From assembly GCA_945860385.1 (NCBI GenBank), contig CAMAQD010000008.1, positions 62,001 through 126,000 of the forward strand: 64,000 bases of DNA, read 5' to 3'. Shown in pieces: positions 27,146 through 36,187 of the stretch. Below the pieces are notes generated by a model. It saw nothing but the letters and a program-made list of their open reading frames with translations, was not told where the DNA came from and searched no databases. The translations under genes and the position numbers were made by a program. Positions within the stretch are counted from its first letter, which is position 1. The number at the start of each line of letters is the position of its first letter. The DNA is from Flavobacterium psychrophilum. GTDB lineage: Bacteria > Bacteroidota > Bacteroidia > Flavobacteriales > Flavobacteriaceae.

Positions 27146-27964
27146 ATGTCTGTAGCAAAAAAAGATTACAAAAGAATTACCACAAAGTCATTAATAGAAA
27201 TGAAAGGCGATGGTCAAAAAATCTCCATGCTTACAGCTTACGATTTTACAATGGCAAAAATTGTTGATGCTGCTGGTGTCGACGTAATATTGGTTGGAGA
27301 TTCTGCTTCGAATGTAATGGCGGGTCACGAAACGACTTTACCTATTACTTTAGACCAAATGATTTATCATGCTTCAAGCGTTGTGCGCGCTATCACAAGA
27401 GCTTTGATTGTAGTTGATTTGCCTTTTGGAAGTTATCAATCCGACCCAAAAGAAGCCTTGCGGTCTGCTATCAGAATTATGAAAGAAAGTGGCGGACATG
27501 CCGTAAAACTAGAAGGCGGAAGCGAAATCAAAGAATCTATTAAACGAATATTGAACGCAGGAATTCCTGTAATGGGACATTTGGGTTTAACCCCACAATC
27601 AATATATAAATTCGGAACCTATACAGTTCGTGCCAAAGAAGAACAAGAAGCCGAAAAACTGATGGAAGATGCTAAACTCCTGGAAAAACTAGGCTGTTTT
27701 GCTGTAGTTATCGAAAAAGTCCCAGCTGATTTAGCTGAAAAAGTAGCAAAAAGCATTTCGATTCCAGTAATAGGAATTGGTGCTGGTGGTGGCGTTGATG
27801 GCCAAGTTTTGGTAATTCACGATATGTTGGGAATGAATAATGAATTTAGCCCACGATTTTTGCGTCGCTATATGAATTTATATGAAGGAATGACCACTGC
27901 CATTGGGCAATATGTGGCCGATGTAAAGTCTTGTGATTTTCCAAATGAAAAAGAGCAGTATTAA
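27146..27964 (+). CDS. panB: 3-methyl-2-oxobutanoate hydroxymethyltransferase
   Basis: 272 residues, normal length. It makes ketopantoate from 2-oxoisovalerate and methylene-tetrahydrofolate, the first step of pantothenate (CoA) synthesis. [29 protein letters not shown] (about 26-54) holds the metal-binding Asp and the GDS loop; [30 protein letters not shown] and the catalytic-type Glu in VVIEKVP are all present, as is [25 protein letters not shown]. No other pan genes are in the window. Confidence 0.97.
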   Translation: MSVAKKDYKRITTKSLIEMKGDGQKISMLTAYDFTMAKIVDAAGVDVILVGDSASNVMAGHETTLPITLDQMIYHASSVVRAITRALIVVDLPFGSYQSDPKEALRSAIRIMKESGGHAVKLEGGSEIKESIKRILNAGIPVMGHLGLTPQSIYKFGTYTVRAKEEQEAEKLMEDAKLLEKLGCFAVVIEKVPADLAEKVAKSISIPVIGIGAGGGVDGQVLVIHDMLGMNNEFSPRFLRRYMNLYEGMTTAIGQYVADVKSCDFPNEKEQY

Positions 27965-28009
27965 AAAATAGCTTTTATTTCAAATTCCTATTTAAAAAAA
28001 CCATTTTCT

Positions 28010-28783
28010 ATGTCAACATTTTTCAATACTACCATTGTTATTCCCTGTTATAATGAGGAAAAAGGAATTTCAAATAGTGAATATTCTAATTTTTTGAATA
28101 ACAATCCAGAGGTATTGATTTGTTTTGTAAACGATGGTTCTAAAGATAATACTCTTGGAGTTTTAAATGTTTTAAAAGCAAAAAACGAAACTCAAATTCA
28201 CATACTTTCACTCGAAAAAAACTCAGGTAAAGCCGAAGCAGTTCGGGCCGGAATTAAGTATTGCAATACCCATTTCCAACATCAATATATAGGCTACCTC
28301 GATGCCGATTTAGCAACAACCTTAGAAGAGTTTATCGATCTTAGGAATTACTTAAAAGGAGAAATCATATTTTGTTTTGGATCTCGAATTCGAAAAATTG
28401 GTTCTGTAATCGAACGTGAAAATAGCCGATTTTTGATAGGAAGAGTTGTGGCCACATTCATTTCAAACATTCTGGATATTAAGGTTTATGATACTCAATG
28501 CGGCAGTAAACTTTTTACCAGAGCTATTTCGGAACAATTGTTTGAAAAAGAATTTATCTCTAGATGGCTATTCGATGTAGAACTATTCTACCGAATGATT
28601 CTCCTTTTCGGAAGAGAAAAAGCAATCCAAAAAATGCTTGAAATTCCACTAAAATTATGGGTCGAAAAAGGAGATTCTAAAGTAAAACTGAGCTACGGAT
28701 TGAAACTTTGGTTTGATTTGTATAAAATCAGATGTGAATACAAAAAACTTGAGCAGCAATTATCTAATCCAAAGCTACACTAA
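28010..28783 (+). CDS. GT2 glycosyltransferase, dolichyl-/undecaprenyl-phosphate sugar synthase type
   Basis: 257 residues. The GT-A fold starts TTIVIPCYNEEKGIS; the Asp in CFVNDGSKDNT binds nucleotide and the DxD-type motif is YLDADLAT (about 97-104). The later conserved segment TQCGSKLFTRAI with RWLFDVELFYRM matches dolichyl-phosphate beta-glucosyl/mannosyltransferases such as ALG5/DPM1-like proteins. There are no C-terminal transmembrane helices. The stop abuts the start of the GT83 gene with no gap. The pair probably makes a lipid-phosphate sugar and transfers it on the periplasmic side. Confidence 0.85.
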   Translation: MSTFFNTTIVIPCYNEEKGISNSEYSNFLNNNPEVLICFVNDGSKDNTLGVLNVLKAKNETQIHILSLEKNSGKAEAVRAGIKYCNTHFQHQYIGYLDADLATTLEEFIDLRNYLKGEIIFCFGSRIRKIGSVIERENSRFLIGRVVATFISNILDIKVYDTQCGSKLFTRAISEQLFEKEFISRWLFDVELFYRMILLFGREKAIQKMLEIPLKLWVEKGDSKVKLSYGLKLWFDLYKIRCEYKKLEQQLSNPKLH

Positions 28784-30205
28784 ATGATTTCAGAAAAGCT
28801 AAAAAACCATTCCAAAATACTTTCTGTTTCGGTAATTATCATCCTACTTTTTAGATTATTACTGACCATAACAATTCCTTTATTAGACAAAACGGAATCA
28901 CGTTATGCCGAAATTGCCCGAATTATGCAGGAAACAAAACAATGGGTTGTTTTGCAAATAGATTATGGCGTTCCGTTTTGGGCAAAACCACCTTTATCAA
29001 CCTGGCTGTCAGCGGGTAGTTTTGAAGTGTTTGGTGTAAATGAATTTGCCGCAAGATTTCCATCTTTTTTATTAAATGTCATCCTAATTATCATTGCTGG
29101 AAAAATGGTTAAAAAGGAGGGATATTCTTTTTATCTTCCGGGTTTTATTTTACTAACAATGCCTGAATTTCTGATACATACAGGAGTTGTTTCAACCGAT
29201 ACTTCTCTTGAATTTTGTATTACCATAATGATGATTTCGTTTTGGAAAACAATGCAAAGCGAAACAAAAACCTATTGGAATTACGTGTTTTTTATCGCTC
29301 TAGGATTTGGATTTCTAGCCAAAGGACCACTAATTACTGTGCTTACATTTCCTCCTCTATTTTTGTGGTGCTGTCTAGATTTGCAACGATTTAAAGACGT
29401 TTTTTCTAAATTTTCAATTATTCCTGGAATACTAATTACAAGTATAATCGGTCTTCCTTGGTATTATTTCTGTGAGCAACAATCACCAGGTTTTCTTGAT
29501 TATTTTATAGTTGGCGAACATTACAAACGATTCATAGAACCTGGTTGGAAAGGCGATTTATATGGCAGCGGTCACTCTCAGCCCAAAGGAATGATTTGGT
29601 TACTTATGATTGCATTTATGTTTCCATGGATTCTTGTTGTTTTGTATAAATTATGGAAAAACAAATCCACCATTTTAAAAAACAATTGGGTTTCGTTCTT
29701 GATAGCTTGGGCTTTTTGGACACCGATATTTTTTACTGTTTCAAGCAATATTTTGCATACCTATTTACTACCATCAGCAATGCCAATTATGTTTTTAGTG
29801 GTGTATTACTGGGATGAATTTACTCGAAAAAAACTGCTGATAAACGTGGCTTTATTTTTTCCAGCGGTTGTTTTTATTGCCTATTTTGCGCTATTTGCCA
29901 CAGGAAAATTAGATTATAAATTGAATTCGGATAAATATCTTTTTGAAAATTTAAAAGTCACTACCGAAAATAAAGAAATACCGATTTATTATTGGAAATC
30001 AAAAAATTATTCGGGGCAATTTTACAGCAATGGCAAGGCTCAAGTTGTAAAAACTGTAATACAATTGGATTCTGTTCTAGCGCAAAATAAACCCTTAATT
30101 TTTGTGATTCAAACGAAAGAACAAAAAGAAATTTCAAAAAAATACCTGGATAAAATGACTTTAAGTCAAAGCAACTACAAAACTTCTGTTTTTGTAACTA
30201 AATAA
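28784..30205 (+). CDS. ArnT/PMT-like membrane glycosyltransferase (GT83)
   Basis: 473 residues with about ten to twelve transmembrane helices in the first ~380, then a soluble tail. The first periplasmic loop has TESRYAEIARIMQ (about 36-48), matching the catalytic acidic E/D-R-Y-AE loop of ArnT, and WAKPPLSTWLSAGSFEVFGVNEFAARFPS is highly typical. ArnT proteins use undecaprenyl-phosphate sugars to modify lipid A or other surface molecules. With the directly adjacent GT2 it makes a two-gene donor-plus-transferase cassette. The real acceptor is unknown, and there is no arnA/B/D here. Confidence 0.87.
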   Translation: MISEKLKNHSKILSVSVIIILLFRLLLTITIPLLDKTESRYAEIARIMQETKQWVVLQIDYGVPFWAKPPLSTWLSAGSFEVFGVNEFAARFPSFLLNVILIIIAGKMVKKEGYSFYLPGFILLTMPEFLIHTGVVSTDTSLEFCITIMMISFWKTMQSETKTYWNYVFFIALGFGFLAKGPLITVLTFPPLFLWCCLDLQRFKDVFSKFSIIPGILITSIIGLPWYYFCEQQSPGFLDYFIVGEHYKRFIEPGWKGDLYGSGHSQPKGMIWLLMIAFMFPWILVVLYKLWKNKSTILKNNWVSFLIAWAFWTPIFFTVSSNILHTYLLPSAMPIMFLVVYYWDEFTRKKLLINVALFFPAVVFIAYFALFATGKLDYKLNSDKYLFENLKVTTENKEIPIYYWKSKNYSGQFYSNGKAQVVKTVIQLDSVLAQNKPLIFVIQTKEQKEISKKYLDKMTLSQSNYKTSVFVTK

Positions 30206-30220
30206 AGAAGTCTATACTTG

Positions 30221-30910
30221 ATGAAAATACTTTCTGATAAAAATAATCTCCAAATTCTGCACGAAGACAATCATATTATTGTAGTCAATAAGCGTGTGGG
30301 CGATATTGTGCAAGGGGACAAAACGGGCGACAAACCATTATCCGAAGTGGTCAAGGAATATATCAAAGACAAATATAATAAACCAGGCGAAGTTTTCTTG
30401 GGAGTCGTTCACAGATTGGACAGACCAACTACCGGAATTGTCGTTTTTGCCAGAACCAGCAAGGCTTTGTCTCGAATGAATGAATTATTCAGCAATCGCG
30501 AAACTCAGAAAACTTATTGGGCAATTGTAAAAAATAAACCTGAAAAAGCCGAAGACAAACTCGTTCATTACCTCAAAAGAAACGAAAAAAACAATACTTC
30601 AAAAGCGCATATAAAAGAAGTTCCCGATAGCAAATTGGCTAGTTTAGACTATAAAATCATCAAAGAATTGAACAATTATTTTGCTCTGGAAATCAATCTT
30701 CACACTGGACGGCATCATCAAATACGCGCTCAGCTTTCTGCTATTGGTTGCTCCATAAAAGGCGATTTGAAATACGGATTTGACCGCTCTAATCCCGATG
30801 GAGGCATCCATCTTCACGCTCGAAAATTGTTTTTTGTTCATCCCGTTTCCAAAGAAAATTTAGAAATTATAGCTTCTGTACCAAATGATGTAATTTGGAA
30901 TGCCATTTAA
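30221..30910 (+). CDS. RluA-family RNA pseudouridine synthase
   Basis: 229 residues from ATG 30221 (an in-frame TTG one codon earlier is ignored). It has the RluA catalytic motif VVHRLDRPTTGIVVFARTSKA with catalytic Asp in HRLD (near 66), and the GRHHQIRAQLSAIG motif (about 164-177). There is no S4 domain, so it is of the short RluA/RluC-like type acting on 23S rRNA or tRNA uridines. It lies 15 bp after the GT83 gene, so it may share a transcript with panB and the glycosyltransferases. The target site cannot be named. Confidence 0.9.
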   Translation: MKILSDKNNLQILHEDNHIIVVNKRVGDIVQGDKTGDKPLSEVVKEYIKDKYNKPGEVFLGVVHRLDRPTTGIVVFARTSKALSRMNELFSNRETQKTYWAIVKNKPEKAEDKLVHYLKRNEKNNTSKAHIKEVPDSKLASLDYKIIKELNNYFALEINLHTGRHHQIRAQLSAIGCSIKGDLKYGFDRSNPDGGIHLHARKLFFVHPVSKENLEIIASVPNDVIWNAI

Positions 30911-30954
30911 TTTGAAAAAAATGTATCTTTAGGACTTCATTTAAGTCTTGAATT

Positions 30955-32283
30955 ATGGAATACAAAACCAACATCAATTTCAGAAAAGAAGTCCTGACTA
31001 AATTATTGAATGAAATCATTCTGCACGAAAACGAAATTGTCGATGCCTTATATTTTGATTTCAAAAAGCCTGCGTTCGAGGCTGTTCTCTCAGAAACAAA
31101 TTATGTGATTTCAGAATTAAAAGACACCATCAAAAACCTCAATAAATGGTCTAAACCCAGAAGAGTTTTTCCATCACTATTGAATTTTCCGTCCAAAGAT
31201 TACATTTATAAAGAACCTTACGGAAGAGTTTTGATTATTTCACCTTGGAATTATCCTTTTCAATTGGCACTTTGCCCTTTAATTTCGGCTTTTGCCGCAG
31301 GAAATCAGGTGGTTTTAAAACCCTCAGAACTCACACCCAAAACTTCCGAAATCATTGCGAAAATAATAGCTAAAGTTTTCCATAAAAACGAAGTATCGGT
31401 TGTGGAAGGCGGTATTGAAGTTTCACAAAAATTATTATCAGAACGTTGGGATTATATCTTTTTTACTGGAAGTGCTGCCGTTGGAAAAATTGTAGCAAAA
31501 GCCGCTGCCGAAAATTTGACTCCAACAACATTAGAATTAGGCGGAAAAAGTCCTTGCATTATTGATGAAACTGCGAATTTGAAACTTGCCGCAAAAAGAA
31601 TCGTTTGGGGGAAATTTATAAATGCTGGACAAACGTGCATTGCACCCGATTATATTCTGATTCAAAAAGACATGAAAAGCCATTTTGTTGACTACTTGAA
31701 AGAAGAAATCACCAAAGCTTACGGCGAAAACCCTGCTGATTCTCCCGATTTTGCCAGAATAGTAAATACTAAAAATTGCCAGCGATTAATCAGTATGATT
31801 GATCTTAAAAAAGTGATTTTTGGCGGCCAATCCGACCTCAAAAATTGTTACGTCGCTCCTACTCTCATTGAAGAAACTTCATTAGATACTGAATTGATGA
31901 AGGACGAAATATTTGGTCCAATTTTGCCTATACTTACCTATGAAAAAGAAACCGACATTGAGGCCGTGATTTCGAAATACGAAAAACCTTTAGCCTTTTA
32001 TATTTTTACTGAAAATAAAGTTTTTTCAAAAAATATGATTCAAAAATATTCGTTCGGTGGTGGCTGTGTCAATGATACAATCATTCATATTTTGAATAAC
32101 AGATTGCCTTTCGGTGGTGTGGGTCATAGTGGCATTGGAGCCTATCACGGAATTTTGAGTTTTGATACTTTTTCTCATAAAAAAAGTATTGTGAAAAAAT
32201 CAAATTTAATAGATTTACCGCTTCGTTATGCGCCTTATAAAGATAAATTGGCCACCGTTAAAAAATTATTAAAATGGCTGTAA
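30955..32283 (+). CDS. Aldehyde dehydrogenase (fatty aldehyde/class 3-like)
   Basis: 442 residues, lacking the ~50-residue N-terminal extension of class 1/2 enzymes, as in class 3 ALDH. It oxidises aldehydes to acids with NAD(P). Motifs: ISPWNYPFQLALCPLISAFAAGNQVVLKPSE, FFTGSAAVGKIV, catalytic Glu in LELGGKSP (near 197), catalytic Cys in NAGQTCIAPDY (near 227), and EIFGPILPI. The C-terminal KKLLKW tail may be membrane-associating. It overlaps the nitroreductase gene by 10 bp, so the two form an operon. Confidence 0.93.
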   Translation: MEYKTNINFRKEVLTKLLNEIILHENEIVDALYFDFKKPAFEAVLSETNYVISELKDTIKNLNKWSKPRRVFPSLLNFPSKDYIYKEPYGRVLIISPWNYPFQLALCPLISAFAAGNQVVLKPSELTPKTSEIIAKIIAKVFHKNEVSVVEGGIEVSQKLLSERWDYIFFTGSAAVGKIVAKAAAENLTPTTLELGGKSPCIIDETANLKLAAKRIVWGKFINAGQTCIAPDYILIQKDMKSHFVDYLKEEITKAYGENPADSPDFARIVNTKNCQRLISMIDLKKVIFGGQSDLKNCYVAPTLIEETSLDTELMKDEIFGPILPILTYEKETDIEAVISKYEKPLAFYIFTENKVFSKNMIQKYSFGGGCVNDTIIHILNNRLPFGGVGHSGIGAYHGILSFDTFSHKKSIVKKSNLIDLPLRYAPYKDKLATVKKLLKWL

Positions 32284-33011
32284 CCAATGAAAAAACGGTA
32301 AGTGAGGCCATAAAATACCGACGGTCTGTTCGTATTTATAAAACAGATCCTATCGATGAACAAAAAGTAGCGGAATGCATTCAATTGGCAACCTTAGCAG
32401 CCACCAGCAGCAATATGCAACTTTGGGAATTCTACCATATCGTATCTCCGAATATTCTAAAAAAAATCACAACTGCCAGTTTTGACCAATTAGCTGCAAA
32501 AACAGCAAAGCAAATGGTGGTTGTTGTCGTCCGGAAAGATTTGTGGCGGCAGAGAGCACAATCCAATATTGACTTTTTGAAATCTAAATTTGGAAAAAAA
32601 TCCGAAGAAGAATATTCCAAAAGAGAGCAATTTGCAATGAATTATTACAAAAAAATTGTTCCTTCCATTTACTTTGATTTTCTTGGGATATTTGGGATGA
32701 TAAAATTTCTTGCCTTTCAAATCATTGGCATTTTCAGACCCATTTACCGTCAGGCTCGACTTAGTGATATTCGGATTGTGGCCCACAAAAGTGCTGGACT
32801 TGCCGCACAAAACTTTATGATAAGTATGGCGGCTGTAAATTATGATACCTGTCCGATGGAAGGTTTTGATTCGCTTATGGTAAAAAAAGTATTAAGTTTG
32901 CCATCATCTTGCGAAATCAATATGATTATTGCTTGCGGAATTCGGGATGAACAAGGCGTTTTTAACGAACGATTTAGAATTCCTTTTGAAGAAGTCTATT
33001 TTAAAATTTAA
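32274..33011 (+). CDS. Nitroreductase-family FMN oxidoreductase
   Basis: 245 residues. The FMN-binding start AIKYRRSVRIYKTDPIDEQKVAECIQLATLAATSSNMQLWEFYHI has the Arg-Arg-Ser flavin-phosphate motif and the SSNMQ loop. A conserved C-terminal part follows: AAQNFMISMAAVNYDTCPMEGFD, then LPSSCEINMIIACG and the Arg-rich end. A ~60-residue helical insertion (about 95-155) makes it longer than minimal members. It would reduce nitro, quinone or similar compounds with NAD(P)H. It overlaps the aldehyde dehydrogenase by 10 bp. The physiological substrate is unknown. Confidence 0.87.
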   Translation: MAVTNEKTVSEAIKYRRSVRIYKTDPIDEQKVAECIQLATLAATSSNMQLWEFYHIVSPNILKKITTASFDQLAAKTAKQMVVVVVRKDLWRQRAQSNIDFLKSKFGKKSEEEYSKREQFAMNYYKKIVPSIYFDFLGIFGMIKFLAFQIIGIFRPIYRQARLSDIRIVAHKSAGLAAQNFMISMAAVNYDTCPMEGFDSLMVKKVLSLPSSCEINMIIACGIRDEQGVFNERFRIPFEEVYFKI

Positions 33012-33040
33012 AACAAATAATTAATCAAAAACTAAAAAAA

Positions 33041-33847
33041 ATGCAAAACATTAAAACTAAAAAAGATCAAATCGAATCAATTTGTGCCAAAGGATACGAA
33101 CTTGATTTTGGTACTGTTTTCGAAAGTGCCTTCGAAAATTATAAAAAAATAGCGTTGTATGCCGGTCTGATGCTTTTAGTTTTTTCAATAATAATTGGTA
33201 TAGTGTTAATGTCTGGCGTTATTTCCTATATTGGAATAGAGAATTTTGAAGAATTTGGCAACAAAATGAAACAACTTTCGACCTTAAAAGTTATGCCTTT
33301 AGACATTGCTATACCACTCAATGCAGGTTTAATCGTGTTTTCAGCTTTCATAAGTCCATTTATGGCGGGATTTCTAAAAATGGCCGATTGCGGCGAAAAA
33401 GGGGAAGAATTTCACGTTTCAAATATGTTTTCCTATTATAAATTCCCTTACATTTTTAATATTTTTTTATCTGTAATTTTAATTGGATTACTAAGCACAT
33501 CGTTGGCGCTGCTTCTAGAATCGGCAGGATTGAGTTTTGTCGGAACTGTAACTACAATGTTGATTTCATTTCTAACCTTTTTGACAATTCCTTTGATTGT
33601 TTTTGCAAATTTGAATGCTGCACAAGCTATAAAATATAGTATTTTACTAGTTTCAAAACAACCGTTAGTCCTTTTAGGATTAGTAATTGTTGCGGCCATT
33701 GGCAGTTTTATCGGTATTTTAGGTCTTTGTATCGGAATCTTTTTCTCTTATCCATTTGTTTATTCGATGAATTATGTGATTTACAAAAGTATCATTGGAT
33801 TTGATGAAACAAGTGAAATCGATGAAATATCAGGAACAGAAAATTAA
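33041..33847 (+). CDS. Multi-pass membrane protein, function unknown
   Basis: 268 residues with a short soluble N-terminus (YELDFGTVFESAFENYKKI, about 20-38) followed by about six hydrophobic helices in glycerophosphoryl diester phosphodiesterase membrane-domain/DUF975-like order (helices near 40-62, 85-108, 128-150, 160-185, 200-235). Proteins like this are sometimes labelled 'beta-carotene 15,15-monooxygenase' in Bacteroidota annotations; nothing here supports that activity. It sits between nitroreductase and the zinc peptidase on the same strand, 29 and 39 bp from each. Confidence 0.7.
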   Translation: MQNIKTKKDQIESICAKGYELDFGTVFESAFENYKKIALYAGLMLLVFSIIIGIVLMSGVISYIGIENFEEFGNKMKQLSTLKVMPLDIAIPLNAGLIVFSAFISPFMAGFLKMADCGEKGEEFHVSNMFSYYKFPYIFNIFLSVILIGLLSTSLALLLESAGLSFVGTVTTMLISFLTFLTIPLIVFANLNAAQAIKYSILLVSKQPLVLLGLVIVAAIGSFIGILGLCIGIFFSYPFVYSMNYVIYKSIIGFDETSEIDEISGTEN

Positions 33848-33886
33848 AGCCCAAAATATTTATTTTTTTAATTAAACTCTTAAATT

Positions 33887-34744
33887 ATGAAGTGGATAGG
33901 ACGAAGACAAAGCGATAATGTTGACGATAGAAGAGGAATGTCAGGTGGCGGGAAAACACTTATAGGCGGCGGAGTAATAGGAATCGTAATCTTGTTATTA
34001 AATGCTTTTGGAGGTGAAAACGGTCAAATGATTGGCAATATTCTGGAACAAACCCAAGGACAAGCAGCACCAACTGAGGAAAGAGCTTTAACGCCTGAAG
34101 AAATAAAAGAAGGTGAATTTGTAAAAACCCTTATGGCCGACAATGAAGACATCTGGACTAAAATATTCGAAGAAAACAATCTGACTTTCGAAGCGCCACA
34201 ATTGGTTTTATTCAGTGGTCAGGTGCAGACGGTTTGTGGCGGAGCTAGTTCCGCTTCTGGTCCTTTTTATTGTCCGGGAGATAAAAAAATCTATATGGAT
34301 ATGGCGTTTTTTGAAGAATTAAGAACAAAATTTGGTGCTGAAGGTGGCGATTTTGCGGTAGCTTACGTTTTGGCACACGAATTTGGACATCACATTCAGA
34401 CCATTTTGGGAACTTCTGAAAAAATGCGCCAAGCACAAGAAGGAAAAAGTGAAGCTGAAGCCAATAAATTATCTGTTGCTCTAGAATTACAAGCCGATTT
34501 CTATGCCGGACTTTGGACACATTACAACGAAAAACAGAATGCAGTTCTTGATCCTGGCGACATAGAAGAAGCGTTAAGCGCAGCAAACGCAGTTGGTGAC
34601 GATGCCATCCAGAAAAAAATGCAAGGACAAGTGGTTCCTGATTCCTTTACCCACGGAACTTCCGAGCAAAGAATGTATTGGTTCAATCGTGGTTTTAAAT
34701 CAGGGGACATTAATAAAGGTGATACTTTTGCGGAGTTGGATTAG
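33887..34744 (+). CDS. ypfJ: YpfJ-family neutral zinc metallopeptidase
   Basis: 285 residues. The N-terminus MKWIGRRQSDNVDDRRGMSGGG is the family signature, followed by one transmembrane helix (about 28-46). The catalytic motif AHEFGHHIQ (about 164-172) gives HExxH, and a downstream Glu/Asp in LELQADFYAGLW supplies the third ligand. CGGASSASGPFYCPGDKKIYMD is the conserved cysteine loop. The end (GTSEQRMYWFNRGFKSGD) also fits. Likely an inner-membrane-anchored peptidase facing the periplasm; substrate unknown. Confidence 0.92.
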   Translation: MKWIGRRQSDNVDDRRGMSGGGKTLIGGGVIGIVILLLNAFGGENGQMIGNILEQTQGQAAPTEERALTPEEIKEGEFVKTLMADNEDIWTKIFEENNLTFEAPQLVLFSGQVQTVCGGASSASGPFYCPGDKKIYMDMAFFEELRTKFGAEGGDFAVAYVLAHEFGHHIQTILGTSEKMRQAQEGKSEAEANKLSVALELQADFYAGLWTHYNEKQNAVLDPGDIEEALSAANAVGDDAIQKKMQGQVVPDSFTHGTSEQRMYWFNRGFKSGDINKGDTFAELD

Positions 34745-34836
34745 AGAGTAGTCAGTATGCTATTTTGAGTGTTCAGTGAACCTTCTAACAGAACTATTTA
34801 CTACACAAAAACACTAACTATAAATAAATCATTATA

Positions 34837-35409
34837 ATGAAAATATTAAAAGGACTTCTTTTAATCATTCCTGTTTTAACATTTTCCCAAGAAGTAATAA
34901 AATGCAAAGATTCAACAAATTTTATCTTAAATAAAATAGACAAAGAATACTTAAGCATTAAAGTTAAAGGAAATATAGATAAAACTGAAAATCCTAAAGT
35001 ACTTGTTTTGAATGGTAACATTATAATCCAAACTTTAATAAATAAAAAAAAGGATAATAATGAAAATGGAAACGATGAAATAGCAATTCTTGCCACATAT
35101 GTTTTAAAAGAAGGCAATTATTACTCATCCATTTTTGAAAAGAAAGTTGATTTAGCTATTTTCCCAGTTGATTTAGAAAATTCCAAAAAAGCTCTATTTT
35201 GGCATTTTGATTTACCAAAAAATAAAAGTAAAAATGATGATGTTGATGCAACAAAAAGTGTGTTTATTTCGATTGTAAAAAACGAAAATATTTATACTAT
35301 TGGAACAACATTATTTCAAAATCAAAAACTTGAAGTACTTGAAAAATTACTAATCTCTTTGATAAAAACGGTTGAACAAAAACCAAACAACCAAAATCTT
35401 TGCAAATAA
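34837..35409 (+). CDS. Hypothetical secreted protein
   Basis: 190 residues with a short signal peptide (MKILKGLLLIIPVLTFSQ), so probably periplasmic or outer-membrane associated. The mature part is lysine- and asparagine-rich with mixed strands and helices, ending in a Gln/Asn-rich tail (VEQKPNNQNLCK). I recognise no domain. It is the last gene before a 154-bp gap that holds a REP-like repeat (35488-35513). Confidence 0.6.
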   Translation: MKILKGLLLIIPVLTFSQEVIKCKDSTNFILNKIDKEYLSIKVKGNIDKTENPKVLVLNGNIIIQTLINKKKDNNENGNDEIAILATYVLKEGNYYSSIFEKKVDLAIFPVDLENSKKALFWHFDLPKNKSKNDDVDATKSVFISIVKNENIYTIGTTLFQNQKLEVLEKLLISLIKTVEQKPNNQNLCK

Positions 35410-35487
35410 TCAACCCAATAGCGCGAATTTATAATCCGTGCCCATTCCAATTCAAACTATACTCTAAAATTTTCAAGATGAATTAAT

Positions 35488-35513
35488 GCTCCGCAAAGTC
35501 TCCGACTTTGAGG
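35488..35513. repeat. REP-like short repeat, copy 1
   Basis: 26 bp reading GCTCCGCAAAGTCTCCG then ACTTTGAGG. It matches copy 2 (37644-37670) at all but two positions, continues in both into GATGTG, and matches copy 3 (37747-37772) in inverse orientation. The arms CCGCAAAG / CTTTGAGG form an imperfect stem. Confidence 0.85.
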
Positions 35514-35563
35514 ATGTGATAAAAGGTCTCCGGCCTAAAACCTAAAATTCAATACTTCCTGAA

Positions 35564-36067
35564 ATGAATTATAACTTCAAAAAAGCCAATATCAAAGATA
35601 TTCCCGAAATATGGGATATATTACAACACGCTATCGTTAGGAGAAAAAATGAAGGCAGCAATCAATGGCAAGACGGTTATCCCAACCCCGAGGTGGTCAA
35701 AAATGATATTGAAAAGGAATATGCATACGTTTTAACTGAGGCGGAAAATATCATTAGTTATTGCGCCGTTGTTGTCAATTATGAGCCTGAATATTCAAAA
35801 ATCGACGGAAAATGGTTGACCAATTCAGAATTTGTTGTAATTCATCGACTTGCACTATCTGAAAATTATCTGGGTAAAAATTTATCCAAAATAATGATTG
35901 AATTTGTGGAAGATTTAGCAAAAATTAATGACATATATAGCATAAAAGTGGATACAAACCACGACAACTTTGCAATGATGAAAATTTTTGAAAAATCTGG
36001 TTTTAGTTTTTGTGGAATTGTACATTTTAGAGGAAGTCCAAGAAGAGCTTACGAAAAAGTACTTTAA
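35564..36067 (+). CDS. GNAT-family N-acetyltransferase
   Basis: 167 residues. GNAT fold: DIPEIWDILQHAIVRRKNEGSNQWQDGYPN at the start; the acetyl-CoA-binding beta4-alpha3 segment is VVIHRLALSENYLGKNLSKIMIEFVEDLAK (about 88-117), where the usual Q/RxxGxG/A is weakly kept as ENYLGKN; then IKVDTNHDNFAMMKIFEKSGFSFCGIVHFRGSPRRAYEKVL. It acetylates a small molecule or protein of unknown identity. Confidence 0.85.
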   Translation: MNYNFKKANIKDIPEIWDILQHAIVRRKNEGSNQWQDGYPNPEVVKNDIEKEYAYVLTEAENIISYCAVVVNYEPEYSKIDGKWLTNSEFVVIHRLALSENYLGKNLSKIMIEFVEDLAKINDIYSIKVDTNHDNFAMMKIFEKSGFSFCGIVHFRGSPRRAYEKVL

Positions 36068-36123
36068 TAATCTACTTTTGAACCAAAATCAGGCAATCAA
36101 AACCACATCTATAAAATTTGCTG

Positions 36124-36131
36124 TACCTTTG
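36124..36131 (+). promoter_or_regulatory. Candidate -7 box (TACCTTTG) of the DEAD-box helicase
   Basis: Exact TANNTTTG match continuing into CACC, 56 bp before the ATG. The resulting ~45-nt leader contains a small hairpin (36164-36182). Confidence 0.5.
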
Positions 36132-36163
36132 CACCAAATTAAAAGAAGCACTCAAAATAAATA

Positions 36164-36182
36164 GTGTTTACTTCATAAACAC
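36164..36182 (+). promoter_or_regulatory. Hairpin in the helicase mRNA leader
   Basis: Seven-base perfect arms GTGTTTA (36164-36170) and TAAACAC (36176-36182) around CTTCA, ending five bases before the ATG at 36188. It could mask the start region. No T-run follows, so it is not a terminator. Confidence 0.4.
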
Positions 36183-36187
36183 CATTT

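Noticed and set aside
33041..33847. Annotation as a carotene monooxygenase
   Set aside because: No iron-binding His set or beta-propeller pattern; the protein is a plain multi-pass membrane protein.
34245..34586. 113-codon minus-strand frame
   Set aside because: Antisense to the YpfJ-type peptidase including its HExxH region; no independent coding signal.
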